DNA from: an uncultured Pelagibacteraceae bacterium
Lineage (GTDB): Bacteria; Pseudomonadota; Alphaproteobacteria; Pelagibacterales; Pelagibacteraceae
Direction: 5' to 3'
Assembly: GCA_902579215.1 (NCBI GenBank)
Contig: CACHGH010000007.1
Location: 1 to 47,710 of the forward strand
Length of the DNA stretch: 47,710 nt
Shown: one piece after another, positions 17,051-26,183 of the stretch
Layout: every line of letters starts with the position of its first letter
How positions within the stretch are numbered: the stretch's first letter is position 1
The notes under the pieces: generated by a model
Databases searched by the model: none
What the model was told of the DNA's origin: nothing
Seen by the model: the letters and a program-made list of their open reading frames with translations, nothing else
Made by a program: the position numbers and the translations under genes

Positions 17051-17086
17051 TGCTTTTTTAAAAAAACGTTTAAACGAAGGAGAAAA

Positions 17087-18202
17087 ATGAAAAAAATTAG
17101 TAAATTATTACTAGCCGTTTCTTTTGTACTTTCTATAACTTCATCTGCATTTGCAGTTACTATTGCATCTTGGGGTGGAGCTTATACTGAGTCTCAGAAA
17201 TTAGGTTACGGTGATCCTACTGCTAAAAAACTTGGTATAGAAATTAACTGGGTTGATTACTCAGGTGGATTATCAGAAATTAAAGCACAAAAAGAAGCTG
17301 GTGCTATTGTATGGGATATAATAGACGTATTTGCATTCGATACAATTAATGGATGTGACGAAGGTATCTTTGTTGAGTTTGACTTTGATAAAGACTTTGA
17401 GGCTGCTCCAGATGGAACACCTGCAAGTGAAGACTTCTTTACTTCAATGCCAAGCAAATGTGCTGTAGGAAATATTTTATATTCTTGGAATTATGCTTAC
17501 AACAGCGACAATGTTAAAGGCACTCCAAAAACTATAAAAGATTTCTTTAACACTAAAAAATTCCCTGGAAAAAGAGCGATCTATAAGTCTGCTTTAACAA
17601 ACTTAGAGATAGCTTTAGCAGCTACTGGAACAAAACCAGGAAAAGGTGGAGCAAATATCTACAAAAAATTGAATACTGAAGCAGGTGTTCAAAAAGCACT
17701 AGATACAATTAAAAAACTTTGTACAGATCCTAAAGGAGGATGTGTATTTTGGTCTGCAGGTGCTCAACCACCAGAACTATTAATGAGTGGTGAAGTTGTA
17801 ATGGCAACTGGTTGGAATGGAAGATTCTTTAACGCTACAGTTGGAGAAGGCGCACCAATCGTTCAAGTTTGGGATGCACAAGGTCTTGACTATGAATATT
17901 TTGCATTAGTTAAAGGTGGACCTGACCACGAGAACGCAAAAAAAGCACTAAGAATGATGACTAACACTGAAATGTTAGCAGGAAGTGCTAAGTATATTGC
18001 ATACGCTCCATGGAGAAAATCTTCAATTAAAGTTATGGAAGCAGGTGAACCTTGGTATAAAGATGGTAAAACAAACATGGTACCACATATGCCAACTGCA
18101 CCAGCAAACACAAAGAACTACTTCTTAGTTGATCCATTCTTTTGGGCTGATAACGGCACAGAACTTGGTGAAAAATGGGAAGCTATGAAAGCTGGTCTGT
18201 AA
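17087..18202 (+). CDS. potD: Periplasmic substrate-binding protein of a Pot-type ABC importer
   Basis: 371-aa extracellular solute-binding protein (PotD/SBP_bac family). A cleavable signal peptide (1-23, SSAFA) is followed by VTIASWGGAYTESQ, the start typical of polyamine-type binding proteins, and SAGAQPPELLMSGEVVMATGWNGR near 222-245. Cysteines near 78, 105, 206 and 214 could form periplasmic disulfides. It has its own promoter and strong ribosome site, and a stem-loop follows the stop codon before the permease genes. The ligand may be a polyamine or, from the upstream DoeA/EutA-like genes, an ectoine-like or amino-acid-derived solute. Confidence 0.87.
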   Translation: MKKISKLLLAVSFVLSITSSAFAVTIASWGGAYTESQKLGYGDPTAKKLGIEINWVDYSGGLSEIKAQKEAGAIVWDIIDVFAFDTINGCDEGIFVEFDFDKDFEAAPDGTPASEDFFTSMPSKCAVGNILYSWNYAYNSDNVKGTPKTIKDFFNTKKFPGKRAIYKSALTNLEIALAATGTKPGKGGANIYKKLNTEAGVQKALDTIKKLCTDPKGGCVFWSAGAQPPELLMSGEVVMATGWNGRFFNATVGEGAPIVQVWDAQGLDYEYFALVKGGPDHENAKKALRMMTNTEMLAGSAKYIAYAPWRKSSIKVMEAGEPWYKDGKTNMVPHMPTAPANTKNYFLVDPFFWADNGTELGEKWEAMKAGL

Positions 18203-18240
18203 TTTTAAGTTTTAAAGACTAAAATTATATATTATATTTA

Positions 18241-18267
18241 GGGCGGTTATTTATAACCGCCCTTTTT
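18241..18267 (+). terminator. Stem-loop after the binding-protein gene
   Basis: A perfect 10-bp inverted repeat, GGGCGGTTAT (18241-18250) and ATAACCGCCC (18253-18262), is followed by five T. It has the form of an intrinsic terminator and lies directly before the permease ATG at 18272. It probably attenuates transcription into the permease genes and protects the binding-protein mRNA 3' end. Confidence 0.85.
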
Positions 18268-18271
18268 ATTT

Positions 18272-19525
18272 ATGAGCAGCGAAACACAGAAAATTTTAAC
18301 AACTGACGGAATTCCTTTAGAGGTTAGTCTAAAAAAAGCTGAAAAAAAAAATAAAATTAAAGCTTTTCTTCTAGTAGCCCCGTTATTACTTTTCATAATT
18401 ATTACTTATATTTTTCCTATAGGCGAAATGTTTACAAGAAGCATAGATGACAGAATGGTTACAAATATGCTCCCTAAAACATTTAAGGCAATGGAAACTT
18501 GGGATGGAAAAGAATTGCCACCCGAAGAAGTTTTTGCTGCTTTTTTATCTGATTATAGGGCTTTAGCAGAAAAGAAAGAACATGGAAAATTAGGACAAAG
18601 ACTTAACAAAGAAAAAAATGGATTTAATACAATTCTCAAAAAATTGTGGAGAAAAATGAAAAATTTTGAAGAAGGTAATGCAAAAGAGCAAATAATGGAA
18701 ATCCATAAACGATTCAGAGATGTAAAGTATTGGCAAGCAATCAAAAGAACAGCCCCACCTTATACAATGGCAAAATATTTAAAAGGTATGGATATGTATT
18801 ATGATGAAGATGGAAAAGTAGTTCAAGTTGAAGAAGATAGAAGAATTCACAGAATACTTTGGTTGAGAACTTTAGAAGTAGCTTTTTTTGTTACAATTTT
18901 TTGTTTTTTAATGGGTTATCCAATTGCTCATTTACTGGCAACTCTTCCGATGAAATATAGTAATTTATTAATGATATGTGTTCTATTACCATTCTGGACC
19001 TCCTTACTTGTTAGAACCGCAAGTTGGATGATCTTGTTACAACAACAAGGGATTGTAAATGATTTCTTTGTTTGGATAGGACTGGTAGGTGACGATAATA
19101 GACCAGAGATGATGTATAATAAAACAGGAACCTATGTAGCAATGACACAAATTCTTTTACCTTTTATGGTACTGCCTTTGTACAGCGTTATGAAAACAAT
19201 ATCTCCAAGTTTAATGAGAGCAGGAAAATCCTTAGGGGGTACACCGTTCGTTGCTTTTTGGAAAGTTTATTTTCCATTAACCATACCTGGTATTGGAGCA
19301 GGTTGCTTGTTAGTATTTATACTTGCAATTGGATATTACATTACACCAGCATTAGTTGGTGGTGCATCAGGAACATTGATTAGTAACCAAATAGCTTATC
19401 ATATGAAAGCAACACTAGACTGGAGTTTTGCATCAGCTATGGGATTAATGTTACTAACAGGGGTCCTGGTTGTTTATTGGATTTATAACAAACTTGTTGG
19501 AATTGATAATATTAAATTAGGATAA
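18272..19525 (+). CDS. potB: ABC transporter permease with large periplasmic insert (PotB-like)
   Basis: 417-aa inner-membrane permease, much longer than the usual ~290 aa of PotB. TM1 is at about 30-50; then about 140 mostly charged, lysine-rich residues (55-195) precede the remaining TM helices, which start near 198. The EAA-loop equivalent is RAGKSLGGTPFVAFWKVYFPL. The long TM1-TM2 segment should lie in the periplasm and may contact the binding protein. The start codon lies immediately after the terminator-like hairpin, so its ribosome site is within or beside that structure. It is followed 2 bases later by the second permease gene. Confidence 0.88.
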   Translation: MSSETQKILTTDGIPLEVSLKKAEKKNKIKAFLLVAPLLLFIIITYIFPIGEMFTRSIDDRMVTNMLPKTFKAMETWDGKELPPEEVFAAFLSDYRALAEKKEHGKLGQRLNKEKNGFNTILKKLWRKMKNFEEGNAKEQIMEIHKRFRDVKYWQAIKRTAPPYTMAKYLKGMDMYYDEDGKVVQVEEDRRIHRILWLRTLEVAFFVTIFCFLMGYPIAHLLATLPMKYSNLLMICVLLPFWTSLLVRTASWMILLQQQGIVNDFFVWIGLVGDDNRPEMMYNKTGTYVAMTQILLPFMVLPLYSVMKTISPSLMRAGKSLGGTPFVAFWKVYFPLTIPGIGAGCLLVFILAIGYYITPALVGGASGTLISNQIAYHMKATLDWSFASAMGLMLLTGVLVVYWIYNKLVGIDNIKLG

Positions 19526-19527
19526 AT

Positions 19528-20382
19528 ATGGCTTTACCAAAATACACTGAAACACGTTATAGAATTTGGCACTATACATATTTAGCAATTTGTGGTTTTG
19601 TATTTTTCTTTTTAATAGCACCACTATTTGTAATTTTTCCACTTTCATTTAATGCTGAGGAGTTTTTAGTTTTTTCAGATGGAATGAAACGACTTGATCC
19701 AGATGCATTTTCTTTAAGATGGTACGAAGATATGATTTATGGTACCAAAAATCCTTGGGGATTAGCAGCGAAAAATAGTTTTATCATCGCAGTATTTGCT
19801 ACTATAGGAGCAGTAGTTCTTGGCACAGTTGCTGCATTAGGGTTAAGCAGTAGACATATGCCGTATAAAGGATTGATAATGGCAACTTTAATTTCCCCAA
19901 TGATTGTTCCACTTATTATTTCAGGAGTTGCAATTTTTTTCTTTATTGCCAAAATTGGACTGGCAGCAACACATCTTGGAATTATTATAGCTCACATTAT
20001 ATTGGGAACTCCATTTGTAGTTATTACTGTTACTGCAACTTTATCAGGTTTTGATCATAGCGTAACTAGAGCAGCTGCAAGTCTCGGTAGTGATCCAGTT
20101 AATACATTTATGAAAATAACTCTACCATTAATTTTACCAGGTGTGATATCTGGAGCATTATTTGCATTTGTAACTTCATTTGATGAAGTTGTGGTCGTAT
20201 TATTTCTAGCAGGATTAGATAATACAACTATACCAATTCAGATGTGGACAGGATTAAGAGAGCAATTAAGCCCAACTATACTTGCTGTTGCAACATGTTT
20301 AATAGTACTTTCAACACTAATTTTAGTTACAGCAGAGCTTTTAAGAAGAAGATCTGAAAGAATCCGAGGGATTCAAAGATAA
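19528..20382 (+). CDS. potC: ABC transporter permease (PotC-like)
   Basis: 284-aa inner-membrane permease with six predicted helices and the EAA-type coupling loop RAAASLGSDPVNTFMKITLPLILPG (loop near residues 190-215), which docks on the ATPase. It is two bases after the first permease gene, so it is translationally coupled. The C-terminus ends in an Arg-rich tail (LLRRRSERIRGIQR). With the preceding three genes it completes a four-part importer. The glycine riboswitch and gcv operon begin about 40 bases downstream. Confidence 0.9.
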   Translation: MALPKYTETRYRIWHYTYLAICGFVFFFLIAPLFVIFPLSFNAEEFLVFSDGMKRLDPDAFSLRWYEDMIYGTKNPWGLAAKNSFIIAVFATIGAVVLGTVAALGLSSRHMPYKGLIMATLISPMIVPLIISGVAIFFFIAKIGLAATHLGIIIAHIILGTPFVVITVTATLSGFDHSVTRAAASLGSDPVNTFMKITLPLILPGVISGALFAFVTSFDEVVVVLFLAGLDNTTIPIQMWTGLREQLSPTILAVATCLIVLSTLILVTAELLRRRSERIRGIQR

Positions 20383-20423
20383 AATTAAAGTGTAATTTAT
20401 AAATAATTGTGGTAGTTTAAAGT

Positions 20424-20588
20424 TCTACGGGAGAGACTACTTTAATGTAGCGCCGAAGGAGCAACCACCCCGGAAACTCTCAGGCAAAAGGACCGTGCAT
20501 ATTAACTCTGGAAAGAGAATAAGTTCTCGCCGAAGGAGCAAATCTCTCAGGCACCAAAGACAGAGGGGGCAATGAAAGAGTTAATATG
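20424..20588 (+). promoter_or_regulatory. Tandem glycine riboswitch (gcvT leader)
   Basis: Two glycine aptamers in series. The first, about 20424-20497, has P1 ACGG/CCGT and the conserved GCCGAAGGAGCAA and ACTCTCAGGCAAAAGGACC. The second, about 20506-20566, repeats CGCCGAAGGAGCAA and TCTCTCAGGCACCAAAGACAG, with P1 CTCTG (20506-20510) and CAGAG (20561-20565). The eight-base linker between them plus the start of P1 of aptamer 2 (20498-20509) is perfectly complementary to 20577-20588, which includes the gcvT ATG. Glycine binding would favour P1 and free the start codon, so this should be a translational ON switch. Confidence 0.95.
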
Positions 20589-21698
20589 GAAGTAAAAAAA
20601 ACATCGTTATTCAATCTTCATCAAAAAAATGGAGCAAAGTTCGTTGAGTTTGCAGGCTATCAAATGCCTATACAATATAAAGAAGGTATAATTGAGGAAC
20701 ATAAATATACCAGAGCCCACTCAGGCATATTTGATGTATCTCATATGGGACAATTGTTTATCACTGGCAGCGATGATTTAACCAAAGAATTAGAAAAAAT
20801 ATTTCCAACTGATTTAACAAACTTATCAATTAATAAGAGTAAATATTCATTTTTGATGAATGATAATGCGGGAATACATGATGATTTAATAATAACTAAA
20901 GTACAAAATGGTTTTATGATTATTTTGAACGCTGCTTGTAAAGAAAACGATTTTAAAATTATAGAGAAAAAACTTGATAAAAAATTCGACTTAAAAATTA
21001 GAGAGGATTTGTCCTTAATTGCTTTACAAGGACCAGAAGCTAAATATGTTTTGGAAAAAATAATTCCGCAATCAAACAATTTAAAATTTATGCATGGAAA
21101 TAGTTTTTCTTTTGAAGATATAAATATTTACATAACAAGATCAGGGTATACTGGCGAGGATGGTTTTGAAATTTCTATAGATAATTCTAAAGTTGAAAGT
21201 TTTGTAGAGATTTTATTGAAAAATGGATCAAAATTAATTGGTCTTGGGGCTCGAGACACTCTTAGGTTAGAAGCAGGTTTGTGTTTATATGGACATGATT
21301 TAAATGAAACGATCAGTCCAATAGAAGCAAATTTAAAATGGGCGATATCTAAAAATAGAATTAATTCTAATTTTCCAGGATCTAATATTATAAAAAAACA
21401 AATAGATGAAGGAGTAGAAAAAATTAGAGTTGGCATTAAACCAGAAACAAAAGCGATCGCTAGAGAAAAAACAAAAATATTTGATCAAAATGACAAATTA
21501 ATTGGAAACGTCACAAGTGGAACATTTGGACCTAGCGTACAAGGTTCTATTGCCATGGGGTATGTTACTAATAACTACTCTTCATCAAATACCAAAGTTT
21601 ATTTAGAGGTAAGAGGTAAAAAAATACCAGCAAATGTATGTGACTTACCTTTTTATAAAAAAAACTATGTAAAAGGAGAAACAAATGTCAGAAGTTAA
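20586..21698 (+). CDS. gcvT: Glycine cleavage system T protein (aminomethyltransferase)
   Basis: 370-aa T protein, which releases ammonia and passes the methylene group of the lipoyl-bound aminomethyl intermediate to tetrahydrofolate. The N-terminus [20 protein letters not shown], then [19 protein letters not shown] near 180-190 and [18 protein letters not shown] are characteristic. It is a GcvT rather than the related DmdA, because of the riboswitch leader and the immediate gcvH/gcvP neighbours. The stop overlaps gcvH by 14 bases. Its start codon is the target of the riboswitch anti-start helix described above. Confidence 0.95.
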   Translation: MEVKKTSLFNLHQKNGAKFVEFAGYQMPIQYKEGIIEEHKYTRAHSGIFDVSHMGQLFITGSDDLTKELEKIFPTDLTNLSINKSKYSFLMNDNAGIHDDLIITKVQNGFMIILNAACKENDFKIIEKKLDKKFDLKIREDLSLIALQGPEAKYVLEKIIPQSNNLKFMHGNSFSFEDINIYITRSGYTGEDGFEISIDNSKVESFVEILLKNGSKLIGLGARDTLRLEAGLCLYGHDLNETISPIEANLKWAISKNRINSNFPGSNIIKKQIDEGVEKIRVGIKPETKAIAREKTKIFDQNDKLIGNVTSGTFGPSVQGSIAMGYVTNNYSSSNTKVYLEVRGKKIPANVCDLPFYKKNYVKGETNVRS

Positions 21699-22065
21699 AT
21701 TTTCAAAGGAACATGAATGGATTACTGTTGATGGAGAAATAGCAACAATAGGCATAACAAAACATGCAACAGAAATGCTAGGAGATATTGTTTTTGCAGA
21801 ACTTCCTGAAAAAGGATCAAGTGTTGAAAAAGATGGAACTGCAGGAGTAGTAGAGTCTACTAAAGCAGCAAGCGATGTCTATACACCTATAAGCGGAGAA
21901 GTCGTTGATACTAACCAATCCATTGTAGATGACCCATCAAAAATTAACACTGACCCTGAAGGTTCTGCATGGTTTTTTAAACTAAAAATAAAAGATAAAT
22001 CAGAAATGGATTCATTGATGAATAGAACTGAATATGAAAAATTTGCCAAAGAAAGTGCTAGCTAA
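21685..22065 (+). CDS. gcvH: Glycine cleavage system H protein
   Basis: 126-aa lipoyl carrier that shuttles the aminomethyl group between P, T and L proteins. The lipoylated lysine is Lys60 in [17 protein letters not shown] at the start and [17 protein letters not shown] near the end are family signatures. The gene overlaps the end of gcvT and its last base overlaps the first base of gcvP (TAATG), so all three are translationally coupled. The L protein (lipoamide dehydrogenase) is not in the window and presumably is shared with other complexes. Confidence 0.96.
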   Translation: MSEVKFSKEHEWITVDGEIATIGITKHATEMLGDIVFAELPEKGSSVEKDGTAGVVESTKAASDVYTPISGEVVDTNQSIVDDPSKINTDPEGSAWFFKLKIKDKSEMDSLMNRTEYEKFAKESAS

Positions 22066-24929
22066 TGTTACATAATTCTCAAAAAGATTTTATCAGAAGA
22101 CATATAGGTCCAAAGAAAAAAGACGAGCAAAATATGTTGAGTCAGCTTGGATATAAATCTTTAAGTGAATTAATAAATAATACTGTACCAGAAAAAATTT
22201 TGTTAAAAGACTCATTAAGCATTGGTGACCCCAATTCAGAGTATGAAGCTTTAAGGAAACTGAAAGCAATTTCTAAAAAAAATCAAATTTATTCAAATTT
22301 TATTGGTATGGGTTACTATGGGACTTATACACCAAACGTAATTGTAAGAAATATTTTAGAAAATCCTGGGTGGTACACATCTTACACTCCTTATCAAGCT
22401 GAAGTAGCTCAGGGTAGATTAGAAATGCTTTTAAATTTTCAACAAATGATTATTGATTTTACTGGTATGGATATAGCTAATGCTTCATTATTAGATGAGG
22501 GTACTGCCGCTGCTGAAGCAATGGGTTTAAGTCATAGATTAAATAAAAAAGATAGTAAAATCGTTTTTGTATCAAGTGATTGTCATCCTCAAACAATAGA
22601 TGTTGTTAAAACAAGAGCAGAGCCAATGGGATTAAAAGTATTAGTAGGTCAAGATTCCGAGCTAGATAAGTTATCTGAAGATATAATTTGTGGTATTTTG
22701 CAATACCCCGGTACCTTAGGAGATATAAAAGATCCAAGCGAGAATATTAGTAAAATTAAGAAAAAAAATGGTAAAGCAATTTTAGCTTGTGATTTATTAG
22801 CTTTAGCAAAACTTAAAACTCCCGCAGAGTTAGGAGCTGATATAGCTATTGGTAGTTCTCAAAGATTTGGAATTCCAATGGGTTATGGCGGACCACATGC
22901 AGCTTTTTTTGCTACTAAAGATGAATTTAAGAGATCAATGCCAGGAAGGATAATAGGTGTTTCTGTTGATCGACATGGAAATAAAGCCTATAGGTTGGCT
23001 CTTCAAACCAGAGAGCAGCACATTAGAAGAGACAAAGCTACTAGTAATATTTGTACAGCCCAAGCTCTGTTAGCCATTGTATCTGCAGCCTATGCTGTTT
23101 ATCATGGACCTAATGGTATAAGAAAAATTTCAGAAAGAGTTTCACAATTAGCTAATAATTTTGCGGATAAAATAAAAAAATCTGGTTATGAAATATATTC
23201 AAATAACTTTTTTGACACTGTAGCAATCAAAACCAAGGATAAAACAGAAAAAATATTTAAAAATGCCTTAGATCAAAAAGTCAACATTAGAAAAGTTAAC
23301 TCTGAAATGTTAGCAGTTTCTTTCGATGAAAAGAAAAATGTTTATAGAGCCAACCAACTATTAAAAATATTTAATTGTGCAGAATCAATTAAAGATAATC
23401 CAACAGAAAGTTTACCAAATTTACCAAAAAAACTTTTAAGAACGTCAAAATATTTAGAACATCCAATTTTTAATAGCTATCATTCCGAGACTGAAATGCT
23501 TAGATATTTAAAAAGACTTGAGGATAAAGACGTTGCACTTAACCGATCAATGATTGCTCTTGGATCATGTACTATGAAATTAAATGCTGTTGCAGAAATG
23601 ATACCTATATCTTGGAGAGAATTTGCTGAACCGCATCCATTTGTTCCTGTTGAACAAATGGAAGGTTTTAGAACACTTTTTACAGATTTAAAAAATTGGT
23701 TAAGAACTATTACTGGTTTTTCAGGGGTTTCTTTACAACCAAACGCTGGCGCTCAGGGCGAGTATGCAGGGTTAATGGTTATAAGAAAATATCATTTAGA
23801 AAGAGGCGAAAAAAATAGAAATGTTTGTTTAATACCAAGCTCTGCTCATGGAACTAATCCTGCTAGCGCACAAATGGTAGGTATGAAGGTAGTTGTTGTT
23901 AATTGTGATAAAGAAGGCAATGTTGATTTTGAAGATTTAAAAAAGAAAACTGAACTTCATTCTGAAAATTTGGGTGCTCTTATGGTAACTTACCCATCTA
24001 CACATGGTGTATTTGAGGAAAAAATCTCTGAGATTTGCGAATTGATACATAAAAATGGCGGACAAGTTTACATGGACGGAGCAAATTTAAATGCGCTGGT
24101 TGGAATAGCTAAACCAGGAAATTTTGGACCAGATGTTTGTCATATAAATTTACACAAAACATTTTGCATACCACATGGAGGTGGTGGGCCAGGAATGGGT
24201 CCAATTGCATGTAAAAAGCATTTAGAAATTTATTTACCTACACACCCAGTAGTAAAAGATTGTGGTCCCGCTACAGGAATTGGAGCCGTTTCAGCTGCAC
24301 CATGGGGAAGTTCAAGTATTTTATCAATTTCTTGGATGTATATCAAAATGATGGGATCTGAAGGATTAAGACTAGCGACTCAAATTGCTATTTTAAACGC
24401 AAATTATGTTGCATATAAATTGAAAGACCATTTTCCAATATTGTACAAAGGTAGCAAAGGTAATGTAGCTCATGAATGTATAATAGATATTAGAACAATT
24501 AAAAACGAAACTGGAATTACAGAAGAGGATATTGCTAAGAGATTAATTGATTTTGGTTTTCATGCTCCTACGATGTCATGGCCAGTTCCAGGCACCATGA
24601 TGATAGAACCAACTGAGAGTGAGAGTTTATCCGAACTAGATAGATTTTGTGATACTTTGATAAAAATTAAATTAGAAATTGATAAAATTAAATCTGGAAA
24701 ATATGACAAAGATGACAACCCTATTAAAAATGCACCGCATACAGATTTAGAATTAGCCTCAAACGAATGGCATCATAAATATTCTAGAGAAGAGGCTGCT
24801 TATCCATCAGAATTTTTAAAATCAAATAAATTTTGGCCTCCTGTTGCTAGAATCAACAACGTTTATGGAGACAAAAATCTTTTTTGCACGTGTCCGAGTA
24901 TGGACGAGTTTAAAGAAGATGCTGCCTAA
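22065..24929 (+). CDS. gcvP: Glycine dehydrogenase (decarboxylating), P protein
   Basis: 954-aa homodimer-type P protein with both halves fused. It decarboxylates glycine on pyridoxal phosphate and loads the aminomethyl group on GcvH. The N-terminal FIRRHIGP, the glycine-rich GSSQRFGIPMGYGGPH, SMIALGSCTMKLN in the second half and the PLP lysine in NLHKTFCIPHGGGGPG confirm it. Length is that of the full fused enzyme. Only six bases separate its stop from the FAD oxidoreductase gene at 24936, so the lipid-modifying genes may lie on the same transcript. Confidence 0.96.
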   Translation: MLHNSQKDFIRRHIGPKKKDEQNMLSQLGYKSLSELINNTVPEKILLKDSLSIGDPNSEYEALRKLKAISKKNQIYSNFIGMGYYGTYTPNVIVRNILENPGWYTSYTPYQAEVAQGRLEMLLNFQQMIIDFTGMDIANASLLDEGTAAAEAMGLSHRLNKKDSKIVFVSSDCHPQTIDVVKTRAEPMGLKVLVGQDSELDKLSEDIICGILQYPGTLGDIKDPSENISKIKKKNGKAILACDLLALAKLKTPAELGADIAIGSSQRFGIPMGYGGPHAAFFATKDEFKRSMPGRIIGVSVDRHGNKAYRLALQTREQHIRRDKATSNICTAQALLAIVSAAYAVYHGPNGIRKISERVSQLANNFADKIKKSGYEIYSNNFFDTVAIKTKDKTEKIFKNALDQKVNIRKVNSEMLAVSFDEKKNVYRANQLLKIFNCAESIKDNPTESLPNLPKKLLRTSKYLEHPIFNSYHSETEMLRYLKRLEDKDVALNRSMIALGSCTMKLNAVAEMIPISWREFAEPHPFVPVEQMEGFRTLFTDLKNWLRTITGFSGVSLQPNAGAQGEYAGLMVIRKYHLERGEKNRNVCLIPSSAHGTNPASAQMVGMKVVVVNCDKEGNVDFEDLKKKTELHSENLGALMVTYPSTHGVFEEKISEICELIHKNGGQVYMDGANLNALVGIAKPGNFGPDVCHINLHKTFCIPHGGGGPGMGPIACKKHLEIYLPTHPVVKDCGPATGIGAVSAAPWGSSSILSISWMYIKMMGSEGLRLATQIAILNANYVAYKLKDHFPILYKGSKGNVAHECIIDIRTIKNETGITEEDIAKRLIDFGFHAPTMSWPVPGTMMIEPTESESLSELDRFCDTLIKIKLEIDKIKSGKYDKDDNPIKNAPHTDLELASNEWHHKYSREEAAYPSEFLKSNKFWPPVARINNVYGDKNLFCTCPSMDEFKEDAA

Positions 24930-24935
24930 ACATCA

Positions 24936-26183
24936 ATGAAAATTGCTGTAATTGGATCGGGAATTTCCGGATTAAGTGCTGCAAATTTATTATCAAAAAA
25001 ACATAAAATAGATTTATTTGAAAAAGAAGACCATTTTGGAGGGCACTCATACACAATAGATGTTGAGCATGAAAAGTTATATAAAAAAAAAATACCAATC
25101 GATATAGGCTTTATTGTATTTAATTATCAAACCTACCCTAATTTAATTAATTTTTTTAAAGAAAATAAAGTTGAAATTGAGAAAAGTAATATGAGTTTTT
25201 CAGTTTCTGTTAAAGGTACAAATATTGAGTATTGCGGAAAAGGGTTAAATGGAATTTTTTCTAATAGAATAAATTTATTAAATCCAAAATTTTTAAAAAT
25301 GTTTTATGAGATTGTAAATTTTTATAATACATGCTCAAAATTAAATGAAATAGATGAGAAAGAAACATTAGGCAGTTACTTAAATAAAAAAAATCTATCT
25401 AAATATTTTATTGATTATCATTTAGTGCCAATGGTATCAGCAATTTGGTCCATGCCACCATATGAAGCGAAAAAAATGCCATTAAAATTTTTTATAAAAT
25501 TTTTTCAAAACCATGGATTGTTCAAATTAAAAGATAGACCACAATGGTATACAGTAAAAAATAGAAGCAAAAGTTATGTAAATAAAATTTTAAATAATAT
25601 TAGTGGTGAATATTATAAAAACTACAAAATAAAAAAAGTAAAAAGAATATCAAACGGCGTTCAAATTTATTATGGTGATGATAACGAATATTTTACTTAC
25701 GACAAAGTAGTTATGGCTACCCATGCTGACCAAGCAATTTCAATAATTGAAAATCCTTCACATGAAGAAAAAAAAATATTATCAAATTTTAATTACAAAA
25801 AAAATACTGCGATTATTCATTTTGATGAGAAGGTAATGCCAAAAAATAAAAAGTCTTGGTCATCATGGAATTCATCACTCAGTCCTGATGACTTAAAAAA
25901 AAATTCAGTTACCTACTGGTTAAATCTTCTCCAAAATTTAAATATTAATAAAAACATTTTTCTTACTCTAAATCCTTTTTTTAAAATTGAAGATAATCAA
26001 GTAATAAAAAAGGTAATTTTTACTCATCCATATTACAACCATGAAGCTTTAGAAAATCAAAAAAAATTATATTTATTACAAAATAAAGATAATATTTTAT
26101 TTTGTGGAAGTTATTTTGGTTATGGTTTTCATGAAGATGGGATAAAATCCTCAATAGAGATGGTTAAACATTTAAATGATTAA
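24936..26183 (+). CDS. FAD-dependent amine-oxidase-like oxidoreductase (COG2907 type)
   Basis: 415-aa flavoprotein with an N-terminal dinucleotide fold (IAVIGSGISGLSAANLLS, 3-20) and EKEDHFGGHSYT. The IDIGFIVFNYQTYPNL segment and SAIWSMPP motif are typical of the group found next to DUF1365 and cyclopropane-synthase-like genes. The C-terminal NILFCGSYFGYGFHEDGIKSS closes the FAD site. Its stop overlaps the DUF1365 start by 8 bases. From context it acts on membrane acyl chains, possibly as a dehydrogenase/desaturase of methylated fatty acids, but the reaction is inferred. The alternative is a phytoene-desaturase-like role. Confidence 0.82.
   Translation: MKIAVIGSGISGLSAANLLSKKHKIDLFEKEDHFGGHSYTIDVEHEKLYKKKIPIDIGFIVFNYQTYPNLINFFKENKVEIEKSNMSFSVSVKGTNIEYCGKGLNGIFSNRINLLNPKFLKMFYEIVNFYNTCSKLNEIDEKETLGSYLNKKNLSKYFIDYHLVPMVSAIWSMPPYEAKKMPLKFFIKFFQNHGLFKLKDRPQWYTVKNRSKSYVNKILNNISGEYYKNYKIKKVKRISNGVQIYYGDDNEYFTYDKVVMATHADQAISIIENPSHEEKKILSNFNYKKNTAIIHFDEKVMPKNKKSWSSWNSSLSPDDLKKNSVTYWLNLLQNLNINKNIFLTLNPFFKIEDNQVIKKVIFTHPYYNHEALENQKKLYLLQNKDNILFCGSYFGYGFHEDGIKSSIEMVKHLND

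Noticed and set aside
20586-21698. DmdA (DMSP demethylase) as identity for the GcvT-family gene
   Set aside because: The glycine riboswitch leader and overlapping gcvH and gcvP genes show it is the T protein of glycine cleavage.
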